Shown piece after piece: positions 33,366-44,871 of a stretch of DNA of 64,000 nucleotides (the stretch's first letter is position 1; each line of letters starts with the position of its first letter). The notes beneath the pieces were generated by a model, which worked only from the letters and a program-made list of their open reading frames with translations, had not been told where the DNA came from and did not search any database. Source of the DNA: Thalassia testudinum (lineage: Eukaryota; Streptophyta; Magnoliopsida; Alismatales; Hydrocharitaceae); the NCBI GenBank assembly GCA_037157565.1, contig JAZHRO010000003.1:70992501-71056500 (forward strand), given 5' to 3'. Made by a program: the position numbers and the translations under genes.

Positions 33366-34622
33366 GGAGCAAGTCTAGTCTTTTTACCAGAGACTTCGTG
33401 AGGACATTTGATTATTCGTCAATGCAACTTGCAGAGGAAATATTATGGGTCAACATCAGGACACAGTATGGGAGATTCTCGAAAACATGTGCAAGAACTC
33501 CATCAATAATGACTCCATGGGCTTATTCGACCGGACGAATGCCCACGCATCGACAAATCTGAGGGCAGCACATGAGACATAGGACCTATCCACATCCGTC
33601 GACTTGGAACTAATGGCCAGTTGGTTGGATAAGGTTTCTATCATAGAGAAGAAGGTGGACGAGCTAACTCGGCATCTACAATGAGCCACGTCTGCACAGA
33701 ACTCTTTTGCACAGCCACCTCTGGAGAGGGAAACTGTGCAGAACATCTATCACCAATCTTCTCAGGGGATGGACCTGTATCCACCCCCATCTTACTCTCA
33801 GACCGGGGTGACCTCCAATCCACTCTATTCAAGTTGGGGGAACTCTGAACCCTCGTATTCTAACTTTCCTGAGGTTCCTCAGACCTGCATGGACCTCAAT
33901 GCCATCCAGAATGACCCATTCTCCAATACCTACAACCCTGGATGGCGAAATCATCCCAACATTCAGTGAATGGGAAATTCTCAGACTCAAAGACCACCTT
34001 ATCAGCCCTGTCCACAAGCTCCTCGTCCATATCAGCCACCTCAGCCTCGGCCCAATCCTACCTATCAATCCAGGCCAAACCAGGATCAAATGACTCTTAT
34101 CCTTCAAGCACAGACTGACAATCAAAAGACGAATGCAGCAATGCAAAAATAGCAAAAGGACGAGATCGCAGATGTTCTCAATCAACTAGCCCAGATGGGA
34201 AATTCCCACCAACTGGGCACCCTTCCTTCCCAACCTCTACCAAACCCAAATAACGTGCTGACTTAGAGGCGCATTATGAACCCAAATTCAGGCCATGCAC
34301 ATTTGATTTTTCTGGCCCCTGCTACTCCATCACCAAACGGGATGGAAGCTTCGACATCTTATGCGGGATTTCAGTAGCAGCCACCCCTCTTACCAAACCC
34401 AACCCAAAACCAAGCAGGATTAAACTCCGTAAAACTCATAGTGGTAAAGCAACCCAAGACCCACATTATTCGAACCACTCCAAGTTTGGTAGTAGCCAAA
34501 ACCCTAGGATAGTTATCCAGGATACCCCTGTCCCAGATCAAGAGCCTGGACCTATTCTAGAGGAACCAACTAGGATTCCATTTCCTAAGGCCTTAACCAA
34601 AGGAAAAAGGATAACCAAACCT
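33366..34622 (+). pseudogene. E4 gag remnant, 5' truncated
   Basis: The first bases (GGAGCAAGTCTAGTC) align with the E3 gag at about 23975, so E2 cut E4 in the codons for WEQVQSFY. Open pieces then show DTVWEILENMCKNSINND, DKVSIIEKKVDELTRHLQ, a Pro and Gln-rich part (PPYQPCPQAPRPYQPP) and more. At least eight stops break it, such as CAG to TAG and TGG to TGA. Confidence 0.85.
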
Positions 34623-35534
34623 GTGGCTCCTGAGGAGGATCTGGTCAAGCTCTTTGAACAGGTCCAGATAAACATCCCCTTGATGTACGCAATTCGCCAC
34701 GTACCGACTTACGCAAGATTCTTGAAAGAAGTATGTACACCTAAATGTAAGCCGCGAACTAAGAGTGGGAATCCGATCGTACTGTCAAAGCAAGCCAACT
34801 CTGTCATCTTGAGTAAGCTCCCACCCAAGGCTAAAGACCCAGGAACTCCCCTGATTTCTTGTAAAATTGGTGAAACCTAATTTGGTAGAGCCTTGCTAGA
34901 CCTAGGTGCCTCCATAAATCTAATACCTACATCCCTCCTTGACCACCTTGAAGAGTCTGAACTTAAACTGACTGAGGTGATGTTGCAGTTAGCCGATTGA
35001 TCCATCAAGTCACCTAAAGGAATACTCGAGGATGTCATTGTTAGGGTATGGGATTTCCACTTCCCAGTGAATTTCATAGTTTTGGATATGGACGCACCTA
35101 AGAACCCAAGGGACACACCAATCATATTAGGGAGACCCTTTTTGGCCACTGCTAAGGCCAACGTAAACTATGAAGATGGCCAAATAGAATTAAAATTTGG
35201 AAATCAAACTCTGAAGATTTACATCTTTAAGGCCCAACAAGTGATTAATTATGGGGTTATAGAGCAAATATGTGATATCAAAGCTGTGGTTGATGAATCG
35301 CATACTGAGGACAACCTGATTATCCCTGATCAACCACTAGAAGATCAAAACCCACAAACAGAGTATGAACCTGATCTAGACACACCCATGACTCCGACCC
35401 TTGTTCCCGATACAAACCCCGAACCATCTGCTGCTGCTGATAATCCTGTCATGGAACTCAAGCCCCTTCCCGAGCATCTAAAGTATGTCTTTTCTTGTTC
35501 CAATCAGACGTTTCCTGTGATTATCAACTCCTAA
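34623..35534 (+). pseudogene. E4 protease and linker
   Basis: Starts with EEDLVKLFEQVQINIPLMYA, then the protease with [10 protein letters not shown] intact, a stop replacing Gln just before it (34877-34879), and another in LQLAD*SIKSP (CGA to TGA). The piece 35067-35534 is open: [16 protein letters not shown], the acidic linker, and [15 protein letters not shown]. Confidence 0.88.
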
Positions 35535-36482
35535 CTCACACCTGACTAGGAATCCCATCTGATTACTATTCTCCAGCAACATCGTAGAGCCATTAGATGG
35601 GCTCTTGATGACTTGACTGTCATAAGCCCCTCGTACTACACACATCGAATCTACACAGAAGAGGGTGCACGACCTTCACGAGAGATGCAGAGACCTTTAA
35701 ACCATAACCTATAGGAGGTCGTGAAAAAGGAGATCATCAAGTGGTTAGATGCAGGGATCATCTACCTGATCTCCGACAGTCGTTGGGTGAGGCCAATCCA
35801 GGTTGTGCCTAAGAAGGCCAGACTCACCATCATCACGACTGAAATCAAAGAGGTCATTCCTACCCGAATAGCTAACTCGTGGAGAGTCTACATTGATTAC
35901 AGAAGACTCAATTCCTCCACGAAGAAGGACCATTTCCTACTACCGTTTATTGCTCAGATCCTCGAGAAACTAGTGGGAAATAGGTTCTTCTGCTTTCTTG
36001 ATGGGTGCTCCGGCTACAACCAGGTGGCAATCCATCCAGAAGACTAAGAAAAGACCACGTTCACCTGCCCCTTCGGGACATACGCGTTTCAAAGGATGCC
36101 TTTCGGTCTCTACAATGCACCCGCGACCTTTCAGCGGTGCATGCTTGCCATATTCTCAGATATGGTAGGTGATTATCTAGAACTCTTCATGGATGACTTT
36201 TCAGTTTTTGGAGCATCATTTGAGGATTGCCTCTAGCACTTGGTCCAAATACTCAGGCAGTGCATCGATGTGAATTTGGTTCCTTCCTGGGAAAAGGGCC
36301 ATTTCATGGTGCCTGAGGGAATCATCCGGGGACATCTAATCTCAGAGAAAGACATCCAAGTCGATCGAGCCAAGGTTAACCTGATTTCCAAGCTCCCTCG
36401 GCCTAGCTCGATTAAGGACATCTGATCTTTTTTGGGGCACGTCAGTTTTTACCATTGATTTATCCTTGATTTTTCAAAAATC
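35535..36482 (+). pseudogene. E4 reverse transcriptase
   Basis: Readable across stops: [50 protein letters not shown] (motif A Asp kept), [14 protein letters not shown] and FMDDFSVFG, and the connection segment with PEGIIRGHLIS. Stops occur at 36048, 36235 and 36423 among others. E4 keeps the base that is missing in E3 just after FMDD, which confirms the E3 frameshift. Confidence 0.9.
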
Positions 36483-36990
36483 GTGAGCCTTCTGACTACT
36501 CTTCTATACAAGGATGTACCTTTCAAAATTTCCAAGGATTTCACTCAAGCATTTGAGATCCTTCGTGACCGAGTCACCCATGCCTCGATCCTACAGTCCC
36601 CTAATTGGTCTCAACCCTTTGAGATCATTTGCGATGCATCTGACTTCACTGTAGGTGCAGTTTTGGGGTAGAAAATTGACGGCAAACCCGTGGTAAGTTA
36701 CTACGCTAGCAAAACACTGGACGAGGCTCAGCATAACTACACGGTTACTGAGAAAGAGCTGCTAGCTGTAGTATTTGCCCTAGAAAAATTCATATCATAC
36801 CTCTTGGGTTCCCGTGTTAGCATATACTCGGATCACACAGCTGTAAAGCATCTCCTTGCAAAGAAGGACACGAAACCTCGATTAATCCGATGGATCTTGC
36901 TGTTGCAAGAATTTGACCTCAAGATTCGCAACAAAGCGGGAAAGCAAAATGTGGTAGCTGATCACTTGTCGTGCCTTCCTTCTGAAATAA
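36483..36990 (+). pseudogene. E4 RNase H
   Basis: ICDASDFTVGAVLG, a TAG at 36669, then [50 protein letters not shown] and [11 protein letters not shown]. The frame runs on into the integrase for 290 codons to 37562. Confidence 0.9.
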
Positions 36991-38560
36991 TTAACCCTTC
37001 CGAACCCATTACAGAACACTTTCTTGATGAGCACCTCCTGACTATCAATACAAGGCTTCCATGTTTCACAAATATAGTGAACTTCCTAGCATCACATCAG
37101 ATCCCGTCTGATTGGCCAAAGGCCAAGAAGGACAAATTGCATTCCAATGCCAAGTATTACCTATGGGAAGACCCGTATCTTTTCTGCATTGGTGCTGATC
37201 AAATAATTCGACGGTGTGCCGTGGAAGTAGAAATCAAAGACATACTCTCCTTTTGCCATAACCAGGCATGCGGTGGACATTTCTCAGGACATAAAATCGC
37301 ATCAAAAGTCCTCCAGTGTGGCTTTTATTGGCCCATAATTTTCAAGGACACATACGATCACTGTAAGGCATGTACCTGTTGCCAAACCTTGGGCAACATG
37401 ACCCATCGAGGCATGATGCCTCTACAACCAATCCTGGTATGCGAAATTTTTGACATTTGGGGGATCGATTTTAAGGGACCCTTCCCTATCTCGGATGTCT
37501 TCGAATACATCTTACTCGCCGTTGGCTACGTGTCCAAGTGGGTAGAAGCCATTCCGACCTGAACAAATAATCATTATGTTGTTATCAGATTCATTCATCA
37601 AATCATCTTCTCAAGGTTTGGGATTCCATGAGCAATAATTTTCGACAGAGGGACCCATTTTACAAATGCTCAGTTCAGGTCACTGATGACCAAATACGGG
37701 GTGTCGCATCGAATCTCTACTCCTTACTACCCCCAAACTAATGGTCAAGCTAAGCTATCAAATAGAGAGATCAAGAAAATCCTCCAGGTTACTGTTCGAT
37801 CTGACAGGAAGGATTAGTCTTCTCGGCTTTCGAAAGCATTGTGGCCCTATAGGATTGCCCACAAGATGCAATTACATATGTCTCCCTTCAGACTGGTGTA
37901 TGGGAAGGCATGTCACCTCCCTATCGAATTGGAGCATAAAGCCTATTGGGCAGTATGGAATGGCAACTTAGATCTTTCTAAGGCTGCAACCCATAGAAGG
38001 CTTCAAATGAGCGAGATTGATGAATTACGCCACGATGCGTATGAGAACTCACGAATTTACAAAGAACGGGTTAAAGGTTTTCACGACCAACACAATCATT
38101 GAGGCCCTATAGGATCGCCCAAAAGACCCAATTACGTATGTCTCCCTTCAGACTGGTGCTTGGGAAGGCATGTCACCTCCTTATTGAATTGGAGCATAAA
38201 GCCTATTGGGTAGTATGGAATGGCAACTTATATCTTTTTAAGGCTGCAACCCATAGAAGGCTTCAAATGAGCGAGATTGATGAATTACGCCACGACGCGT
38301 ATGAGAACTCACGAATTTACAAAGAATGGGTTAAAGCTTTTCATGACCAACACATTTATAGAAAGATCTTTTATCCTGGTCAAAAGGTTCTACTCCTTGA
38401 TGACTGACTCAAATTATTCGCTGGAAACATACAATCTAAGTGGCTCGGACCCTACCTGTCCGATAAATCTTTGGAAATGGAGCCATTGAGATCAGCCCAC
38501 TTAGCCATGATTCTGAACCCTTTATTGTAAACGGTCAGAGACTCAAATCATTCATTGACA
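36991..38560 (+). pseudogene. E4 integrase with internal duplication
   Basis: The zinc finger is complete (CHNQACGGHF ... CKACTCC). In the core the first Asp is in WGIDFKGPF, the second lies in a changed context (IFDRGTHF), and the catalytic Glu is replaced by Lys (GQAKLSN, GAG to AAG). A 260-bp segment encoding the end of the core is duplicated in tandem at 37843-38362, in two different frames. The C-terminal module (SKWLGPYLS region, 38430-38500) follows with a frame change. Confidence 0.87.
37843..38362 (+). repeat. Tandem duplication of 260 bp inside E4 integrase
   Basis: Units 37843-38102 and 38103-38362 both begin GGCCCTATAGGA and share long identical runs (for example CTTCAAATGAGCGAGATTG). 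More than ten differences are seen between them. 260 is not a multiple of 3, so the copies are read in different frames. Confidence 0.92.
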
Positions 38561-38617
38561 TGACCAATACAAATTTGGCTAAGTCATCCTTTACCCTCCA
38601 TTCTCCTTGAGCTCATT

Positions 38618-38663
38618 GCACCTAGCCGATGACGTAAAACTCAGCGCTTAACGGGAGACAACC
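38618..38663 (+). other. Conserved post-pol motif of E4
   Basis: GACGTAAAACTCAGCGCTTA followed by ACGGGAGACAACC. It matches E3 18948-18990 on the opposite strand. Confidence 0.6.
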
Positions 38664-38871
38664 TGTCATTCTTTGAAAAACCCGAAACCTTTTCTAACAT
38701 TTCTACGCTGAATTCATATTGCACTTTAGGGTTCGTCCATTGAAATAACCGACTCCACCTCAGGTACCCCTACCCAAGATTAGAAATCGTTCGCAGCACT
38801 CACTTCGACCTGTTTGCCCTCCCAACAACTATCCTAATGCATGACTAAGCTGAAATCAAACCCACCTAATT

Positions 38872-38913
38872 TACAATGGGGACATTGTAAATCTTAAACA
38901 TGGGGGGGTATGA
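38872..38913 (+). promoter_or_regulatory. Internal polypurine motif of E4 with hairpin
   Basis: ACAATG-GGGA-CATTGT forms a perfect 6-bp hairpin, then AAATCTTAAACATGGGGGGG and TATGA. It is 1.30 kb from the terminal PPT, the same spacing as in E3. Confidence 0.8.
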
Positions 38914-39439
38914 AAGTGCAAAATGTCAAGAAAACTCATATCAAGAAAAGGTTTCATCTAAAAAAAATCTTGAAAAAGAAAAAAATTGAGGATGGGGGAG
39001 AGAAACTTTTGGGGCTATACAAAATGAGAGGAGGAAAAGAGCAAAATGTCAAAAAAGGAGCACAAAATGAAAAAGAAAAAGGTGGTGATTAGTAAAAGAT
39101 TAAGGGATTTACTGAAGTTCTAGACCAGATCAAGAAAAGAGAAAAATGAAAGAAAAGTGATAAGGAGACATAAAAAGAGATTAGCAGGAATGCTGATCTT
39201 AGGCCTTTTGGGTTAGACTCTTAGGCTTAAAAATTCAAGTACCCATTAAAATCTAGATACTCCTCAAGAGGTTGGGGAAAATGCGAAGCTTAAGTATTTG
39301 GTCTAAGGCATAGGGAGTATTTGGCCTTGTTAACTAACCTTCGATTTACGGGATTCAGTAACCTAAGCACCGCAATTCAAACACAGTCTGGTTCAGTGTG
39401 CATAAATATCAAAATCACGCAAAAAGCGTTTCAATGTTA
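38914..39439 (+). other. E4 purine-rich post-pol stretch
   Basis: Very A and G-rich (38920-39180), the counterpart of the pyrimidine-rich stretch in E3 at 18460-18670. Lys-rich open frames in it are compositional. Confidence 0.65.
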
Positions 39440-39790
39440 TGAAAAAGTTGCCTACATTAGGAGCGGCCGATCAACATAAGTTGATTTGGACGAGTTCCTA
39501 GCGCGGAGAGGCGGGAAATTCCCCTCAAAGATGTGTAACAACATATCGTCTCCTCGGTGATTGTCTCTAAGTATATTTATATATCCTACCTGGGGCATGT
39601 TAGCACTCTGCTGGTTCAGATACCTTGGGTGGCATTATCATGAAATGACGATTGCCAGCGTCTGAATTCGACCACGGAACGCCATGGGCGGGATTATCTC
39701 AAAATCTTGAAAGCTAGGGTTCTGGGGGTTGCCATGGGCGGTGCTATCACGAAGCATCGATTGCCATGGACCTTTGAGGATTGATGATGG
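39440..39790 (+). repeat. E4 post-pol cassette with three repeat units
   Basis: Two of the three units are clear (GCCATGGGCGGGATTATCTC near 39682 and GCCATGGGCGGTGCTATCAC near 39733), and a weaker unit lies near 39625-39660. Upstream is TTGATTTGGACGAGTTCC, as in E3. An open frame on the opposite strand is a shadow. Confidence 0.8.
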
Positions 39791-40185
39791 GGACAAGGAA
39801 TCCGATACAGACCATGTTGAGAAGCCAATCCGAAGCTAGAAATAAAAAGAAAAGAGAGAGAAAACTCTCCAAACAAATAAATCTTCTATCTCTCTCTTAC
39901 AAAAATGCACTGCAAACTGAACCTAGGCTAAAAATGTCTCAAGCACGGGTGCTTTAATTGTGGAGTCCAACAAACCCTAGGATAGTTTCTGTAGGGCTTG
40001 AAACCCTTCACGGAGGACTGAGGCTAAAGTGGGTTAGGTTCGGATTTTGGTTGATACTTGAGTGCCTCTAGGCCTATTGTCGTCTGACCTAATCACAAAA
40101 GAAAAGGAAAAGCACTTATCAAAACTGGTGACATACTCAAGGTCTAGAACAGAAGTTAAAATCTTAAAATTTTTCTAAGGGACTA

Positions 40186-40207
40186 GCGAAAGCTAGGAAT
40201 GAAGGTA
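40186..40207 (+). promoter_or_regulatory. Terminal polypurine tract of E4, decayed
   Basis: AAAGCTAGGAATGAAGGTA sits where E3 has AAAGCTAGGCATGGGGGTA. The G to A changes spoil the purine run only in base identity, and the upstream hairpin arms are partly lost. Confidence 0.7.
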
Positions 40208-41030
40208 TGATGAGAACCACATCATGAGCCCTAACTAGCTCATTTTGACCTAAGAAAGAGAATAAGAGCTCCTACATAACCTAGAGAAGGGCTTAATTCA
40301 AGGAATAAGTGTTCTGAGAAGAAAACATGAAATAAAGGTTAAAACTGTAATTTTACCATTGCAGTACATAAATGGGATTTCTTAGAGGCAAAACATAGGT
40401 CAAATGACTTGAATAAGATAAAAAATGGGTTCGTTTAATCAGAAAAGGGTTAATGTGCAGTTTAGGAATTAAATGACATTCTATAACCCTAAAACTGACC
40501 TGCTTAATTTAACAAGATTTTGGCCAGGTTAAAAATTAACTAAACCCTCTAAAATTCATGAAAAAATATCCCATATGATTTAGAACCTTCAATTTGACCT
40601 TTGGAACCTTTTTTGACCTCGATCAGTGTCCTAACTCATTAATTGACCTAATTTGGGTTTTATGTAAAAAGTCTAGTCAAACATGGTCAAACCTAAAATC
40701 CAACTTCACTATTGGATTCCTCAGGTCCAAATTAGGCTTGTATCAAAATTTGGACGTAAGGGGAGGTCATCTTGACCTACTTTGCAAAATATTACACCCA
40801 ATTACATTTTGGCCCCTATCTTTTGAAAACCATCACACAAACCACCCTAACTTCTTCGTCACTCCTACAAATAGGTCCCCCCGCCATTAATGGGGAAAAA
40901 TCCTTATTCGGCGAGGAATGGAGGGGGAGTACTCCCTGATTCCTCAGAGATCTCCTCCAAGATTTGGAATGGAGATTCTATGAGGAATTCCCTTCCATCT
41001 GAGCTCAATTGCAATCTCTGATTTGCATCC

Positions 41031-41058
41031 AATCTCTCGTGCGAACGCACGAGAGATT
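41031..41058. promoter_or_regulatory. 28-nt palindrome in E4 LTR
   Basis: The arms are identical to those in E3; the 4-base loop is GAAC instead of GTTC, as expected if orientation is the only difference. It is about 85 bp upstream of the TATA box at 41143. Confidence 0.85.
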
Positions 41059-41142
41059 TAGATCTCCAACTAACTTCCTTCTCCGGTGAGGAGTCGGTGC
41101 TAGAAGGCTTGCCCTCCAAGCACCAGAAGCTTGGCCAACAAC

Positions 41143-41149
41143 TATAAAA
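41143..41149 (+). promoter_or_regulatory. TATA box in E4 LTR
   Basis: CTATAAAAC in the position equivalent to CTATATAAG of E3, about 935 bp into the LTR. Confidence 0.6.
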
Positions 41150-42705
41150 CGATCCTCGGTCCTCTGCGAATCCCTCAAGTTTGACTTGGCCGAAGAATCC
41201 TCCAGAATTCCTCTCTCTCCTCTCTGGCGAAGTAGCCCTCAAGCTCCGGTGACTTTTCCTTCTCCCTCTCATCGCTCTACGACCATACCAGTGGAAGGGT
41301 TCACTTCGCCTTATTCATCCGCGTTGTGCCACACCAGCACATGCCTTCCTAATCTCCTCGTCGCCACTATCTCCCCCTCAGGGCAATCTTCTCCGACAAC
41401 GGCACAAATGCGTCGTTCGTCTCCTCCGCCTCCCCTTTGCTCCAAGTACCCTAGATAAGTTCCTCATCTTTTACTCTCTCTTTTCCCTCCTTATATTTCA
41501 CAAAACACCCCTCGACTGCCACTGTCCACTACCATCTTCCCCATCTCCAGCCAACCTCCGGCGAGACGCACCCATTACTCCACACGTCTCGCCACCATCC
41601 TCAACACCTTCGCCATCGACCACTGAACATTTTCCACCCACTCACAGACAACCACATGCACCCCACGCTTCCACCAAACACACCCACTTACACGGTCATA
41701 GTCCGACCTAAGCACGCACGCCTAGGTCGGTCTGAGCTATGCCAACACCTGCCTCACCTTCGCCGTGACACAGCGAAGGTTCTCCTGTTGTCTGATAGAG
41801 CTGCAAGGATACTTTTGTGTCGTGCAGGGTAGAGCTCCCGTCCGCCTTTAACAAGCACACAAGCTTGCTTGTTCTCCAGCTTCAGGCCTCAAGCTTCTGG
41901 ATTCAGGAGCCCAGGCTACGTGGATTGAGGGCTAGAGTGAGTCCAGTCTGATAGCAATTCCTACAAGACCTGCAACTGCATCAATTGCTTGAAGACACTC
42001 TCCTGTAGGTGCCAGTTGAAGTGGGTGGGAGTTTTAGTCCCACCTCGGTAAGTTTTGAGCTTCCTATGTAGTTTAAGTTGATTTTGTGCTTTACGCTATC
42101 TGCCTCGAGATCATAGGGGTGAGGTCCCTCACCCTCATTTGCCACGCCTCGTTCGCGACATTTCCTTCATGGACCTGGCACCCAGATCCAACTAACCTAT
42201 CAGTGCACTCCTCGTGCACCACACCCACGCTGGTGCCCCTGGACCCGGGCCCGCGATCGACCCGGGCTCTGGGAGAGTGAACCGAAGAGAGAAACAAAGA
42301 GAGAGAGAGATGCAGGGAGGGTTGTGGAATAGGTTTTGCTGTGTGGTGATTGTGCAGGAAGAGGAAGCTAAGGGAGGAAGAAACACAGTAAGAGAAGGAA
42401 AGGAAGCAGGACTTAGTCACAGCAAGAGAAGGAGAAGAAGAAGAGAGATGCATTGTAGCAAAGGAGCAGCAGACCAAGGGAAGAAAAAGAAGAAGGAAAC
42501 TAAGGAAGACAAGAAGAAAAGGCCAGGACTTAGCTGTAGGAAGAAAATCAGGAAGAGAGGCAGCAAAGGACAGAAAAAATTGGAAGCAGGAGTGGCTAAG
42601 GAAGAAAAAGAAAAGGAGAATAAGAAGCCATAGCCGCAAAGCAAAGCAAAAAAAAGAAAAAGAGAAGAGAAGAGACTAAAGGCTAATTGTAGTCTGAATT
42701 TTTAA

Positions 42706-42730
42706 GACGTCTGATACAATATCAAACGTC
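42706..42730. repeat. GACGTCTGAT inverted pair in E4 LTR
   Basis: GACGTCTGAT is followed after 5 bases by ATCAAACGTC, the inverted copy with one mismatch. Confidence 0.75.
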
Positions 42731-42960
42731 CAATTCTTTTTTAGCACTTTCTCCATAACATTATTCTGCTTTTTTTTGTTGAACTAGATATTGCTTCTTA
42801 TTAAACGTTGTGTTCTCATGTTTTGGAATACCCAAATTGCTCCCTGTGTTCGACCTCAGATACTTTGACTTTCGACTTATAAATTCTGATTCATTTTCAC
42901 AGAGAGTTCATCTATATTACAACGTGATATCAGTTAAAACACGATCTAGCCACGTAAACA

Positions 42961-43880
42961 CCCTCCATGCTTCCTTCGATGAATCTCCTCACTCTTCCTC
43001 AATTGATTGAGTCAATAGGGAAGATGAAGATGATTCTACTATTGATGTGTCTAACATTCCAAACTCTAATATCCATAATCTTCCAAAAGATTGGATATAT
43101 CAAAGGGATCATCCCGAAAGCCAAGTCATTGGAAGTTTCCCTGATGGCATTAAAACCCAATCTCATTTTAGTTTCTCTTTTGGTCGCTCTACCTTTGTAT
43201 CTCATGTTGAACCCAAGAGTGTCGAGGAAGCATGCTCCGAGGAACCTTGGATGATGGCCATGCAGGAGGAACTCAACCAATTCCAAAGGAATGAAGTCTA
43301 GGACCTAGTACCTAAGCCTAAAGGGCAAATGGCAATAGGTACCAAATGGGTATTCCGGAACAAGTTGAATGAATTTGGTATAGTCATTTGGAGCAAGGCT
43401 CGGCTGGTAACACAAGGGTACAACCAAGAAGAAGGAATTGATTTTGATGAGACCTATGCTCCCGTAGCTTGACTGGAATTAATTTGCATGATTCTTACTT
43501 ATGTCACCTTTCTTGGCTTTAAACTCTTTCAAATGGTCGTTAAGAGTGTGTTTCTTAACAGATTCATTAAGGAGGAATTTGTAAAACAACCTCCTAGTTT
43601 TGAGTCTCATGATAAGCCTCATTTTGTCTATAAATTAAACAAGGCACTATATGGTCTAAAGCAAGATCCTAGAGCTTGGTATGAGAGGCTCAAAGACTAT
43701 TTATTAAATGCAAAATTTTCTATAGGGGAAGCTAATTGCACATTATTCATTAAAAGAAGAGGAAAAGACATTTTATTAGTTCAAATATATGTAGATGATA
43801 TTATATTTGGTGCTACTAATGAATCTATGTGTAGAAAGTTTTCAGAAATTATGCAGAAGAATTCGAAAAGAGTTTGATGG
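42961..43880 (+). pseudogene. C1: Ty1/copia reverse transcriptase, SIRE/Maximus-like
   Basis: Starts at the E4 LTR end and reads through EEPWMMAMQEELNQFQRNEV, GTKWVFRNKLNEFGIV, QGYNQEEGIDFDETYAPVA, LNKALYGLKQDPRAWYERL and YVDDIIFGATNES, all typical copia RT motifs; the YVDD catalytic pair is intact. Most of it lies in one frame. Stops at 43302 (TGG to TAG) and 43471 (CGA to TGA) are transitions. A base is missing near 43856 and one is gained near 43905, so a short stretch is out of frame and shows a false stop at 43878. Gag, protease and integrase of C1 are not in the window. Confidence 0.93.
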
Positions 43881-44740
43881 GTGAACTCAAGTTTTTCTTG
43901 GGTTTACAAAATCACTCAACTTGAATTTGGAACCTTTGTGTGTCAATCAAAATACACCAAGGAGATGCTGAAAAAATTTGAAATGACGAAAAGTATAGCG
44001 AAGAACACTCCCATGAGTTTCACAACTTCCCTAGACTTGGACGAATCAGGTACGTCCATAGATCAAAAGCTCTATCGTAGCATGATTGGATCATTATCGT
44101 ATTTAACTTCCAGTAGACCTGACATTTTGTTTAGTACCTGCTTATGTGCTAGGTTTCAATCAAACCCTAAACAATCACACTTAAATGCTGTAAAATGAAT
44201 ATTTAGATATCTAGTTGACACATCTGATTATGGCTTATTCTACCCTAGGAGTCCACAATTCAACTTAGTTACATATAGCGATGCAAACTATGCTGGTAGT
44301 CGCACCGATAGGAAGAGTACTAGTGGGACATGCCAATTCTTGGGCAAATCGCTTGTCTCTTGGTTCTCAAAGAAACAATCTACTGTAGCCCTACCAACTA
44401 CAAAAGCTGAACACATAGCTGCCACTCTAGCATGTTCCGAAATGCTTTGGATGAAAAATACTTTGAAGGATTTTAACTTGATATTTAATAAGATAAAAAT
44501 ATTATATGATAATACTAGTGCTATCAACCTCTCGAAAAATCCCATACATCACTCTCGTACAAAACATATTGATGTTCAACATCACTTTTTGAGAGATAAT
44601 GTACTTAAGGGAGAAATCGAGGTTGAATTTATTTGTACTGAATTGTAATTAGATGATATTTTCACTAAACCTTTGAATTATGATCGTTTTAATTATATAC
44701 GTAGGAAATTAAGCATATGTAAGCTAAGTGATATTTGAAG
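43881..44740 (+). pseudogene. C1 copia RT end and RNase H
   Basis: Continues with LDLDESGTSIDQKLYRSMIG, SLSYLTSSRPDILFS, then RNase H: YSDANYAGSRTDRKSTSGTC, SWFSKKQSTVALPTTKAEHI, YDNTSAINLSKNPIHHSRTK and HIDVQHHFLRD. In-frame stops at 44199 (CGA to TGA) and 44649 (CAA to TAA). It ends with LDDIFTKPLNYDRFNYIRRK, the usual copia pol C-terminus. Confidence 0.93.
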
Positions 44741-44871
44741 AATTTAGCGACTTAATGGAACTTCTTTTATCATGAACATAGAAGGAGCCTTGACTTTGCC
44801 AAGTTAAGAGCCTTCATACTCAGTTCAAACATCAAAATGCACATTCTGTGCAATATCAGATGTCTGGTAAA
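44741..44871 (+). other. C1 post-pol tail before S1
   Basis: Non-coding, containing ATATCAGATGTCTGGTAAA; the ATATCAGATGTCT part recurs right after S1 at 46589. No polypurine tract precedes S1, so S1 is not the C1 LTR. Confidence 0.6.

Larger units (their letters stand above)
33366..42960 (+). mobile_element. E4: decayed plus-strand relative of E3, 5' part missing
   Basis: E4 begins within gag exactly where the E2 LTR ends, and runs through gag, PR, RT, RH, IN, the post-pol cassette and the 3' LTR. Its sequence follows E3 closely on the opposite strand. Stops are mainly TAG, TGA or TAA where E3 has CAG, CGA, CAA or TGG. The 5' LTR and gag start are not in the window. The 3' end abuts the C1 RT at 42961. 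Confidence 0.9.
40208..42960 (+). repeat. E4 3' LTR
   Basis: About 2753 bp, TGATGAGAACC to CACGTAAACA. It follows the E3 LTR in order: palindrome, TATA box, GC-rich part, TAGTCCCACCTCGG motif near 42030, purine-rich tract, GACGTCTGAT pair, and CTCCCTGTGTTCGACCTC near 42840. It is well diverged from E3. Long Lys or Arg-rich open frames at 42214-42633 are compositional. Confidence 0.85.

Noticed and set aside
42214..42633. 139-codon Lys and Arg-rich frame
   Set aside because: Lies in the purine-rich tract of the E4 LTR; the E3 LTR has the same tract on the other strand.
33366..44871. A giant DNA transposon with terminal inverted repeats
   Set aside because: The inverted repeats are LTRs of one Ty3 family, one of them next to a PBS; the interior is two retroelement fragments.
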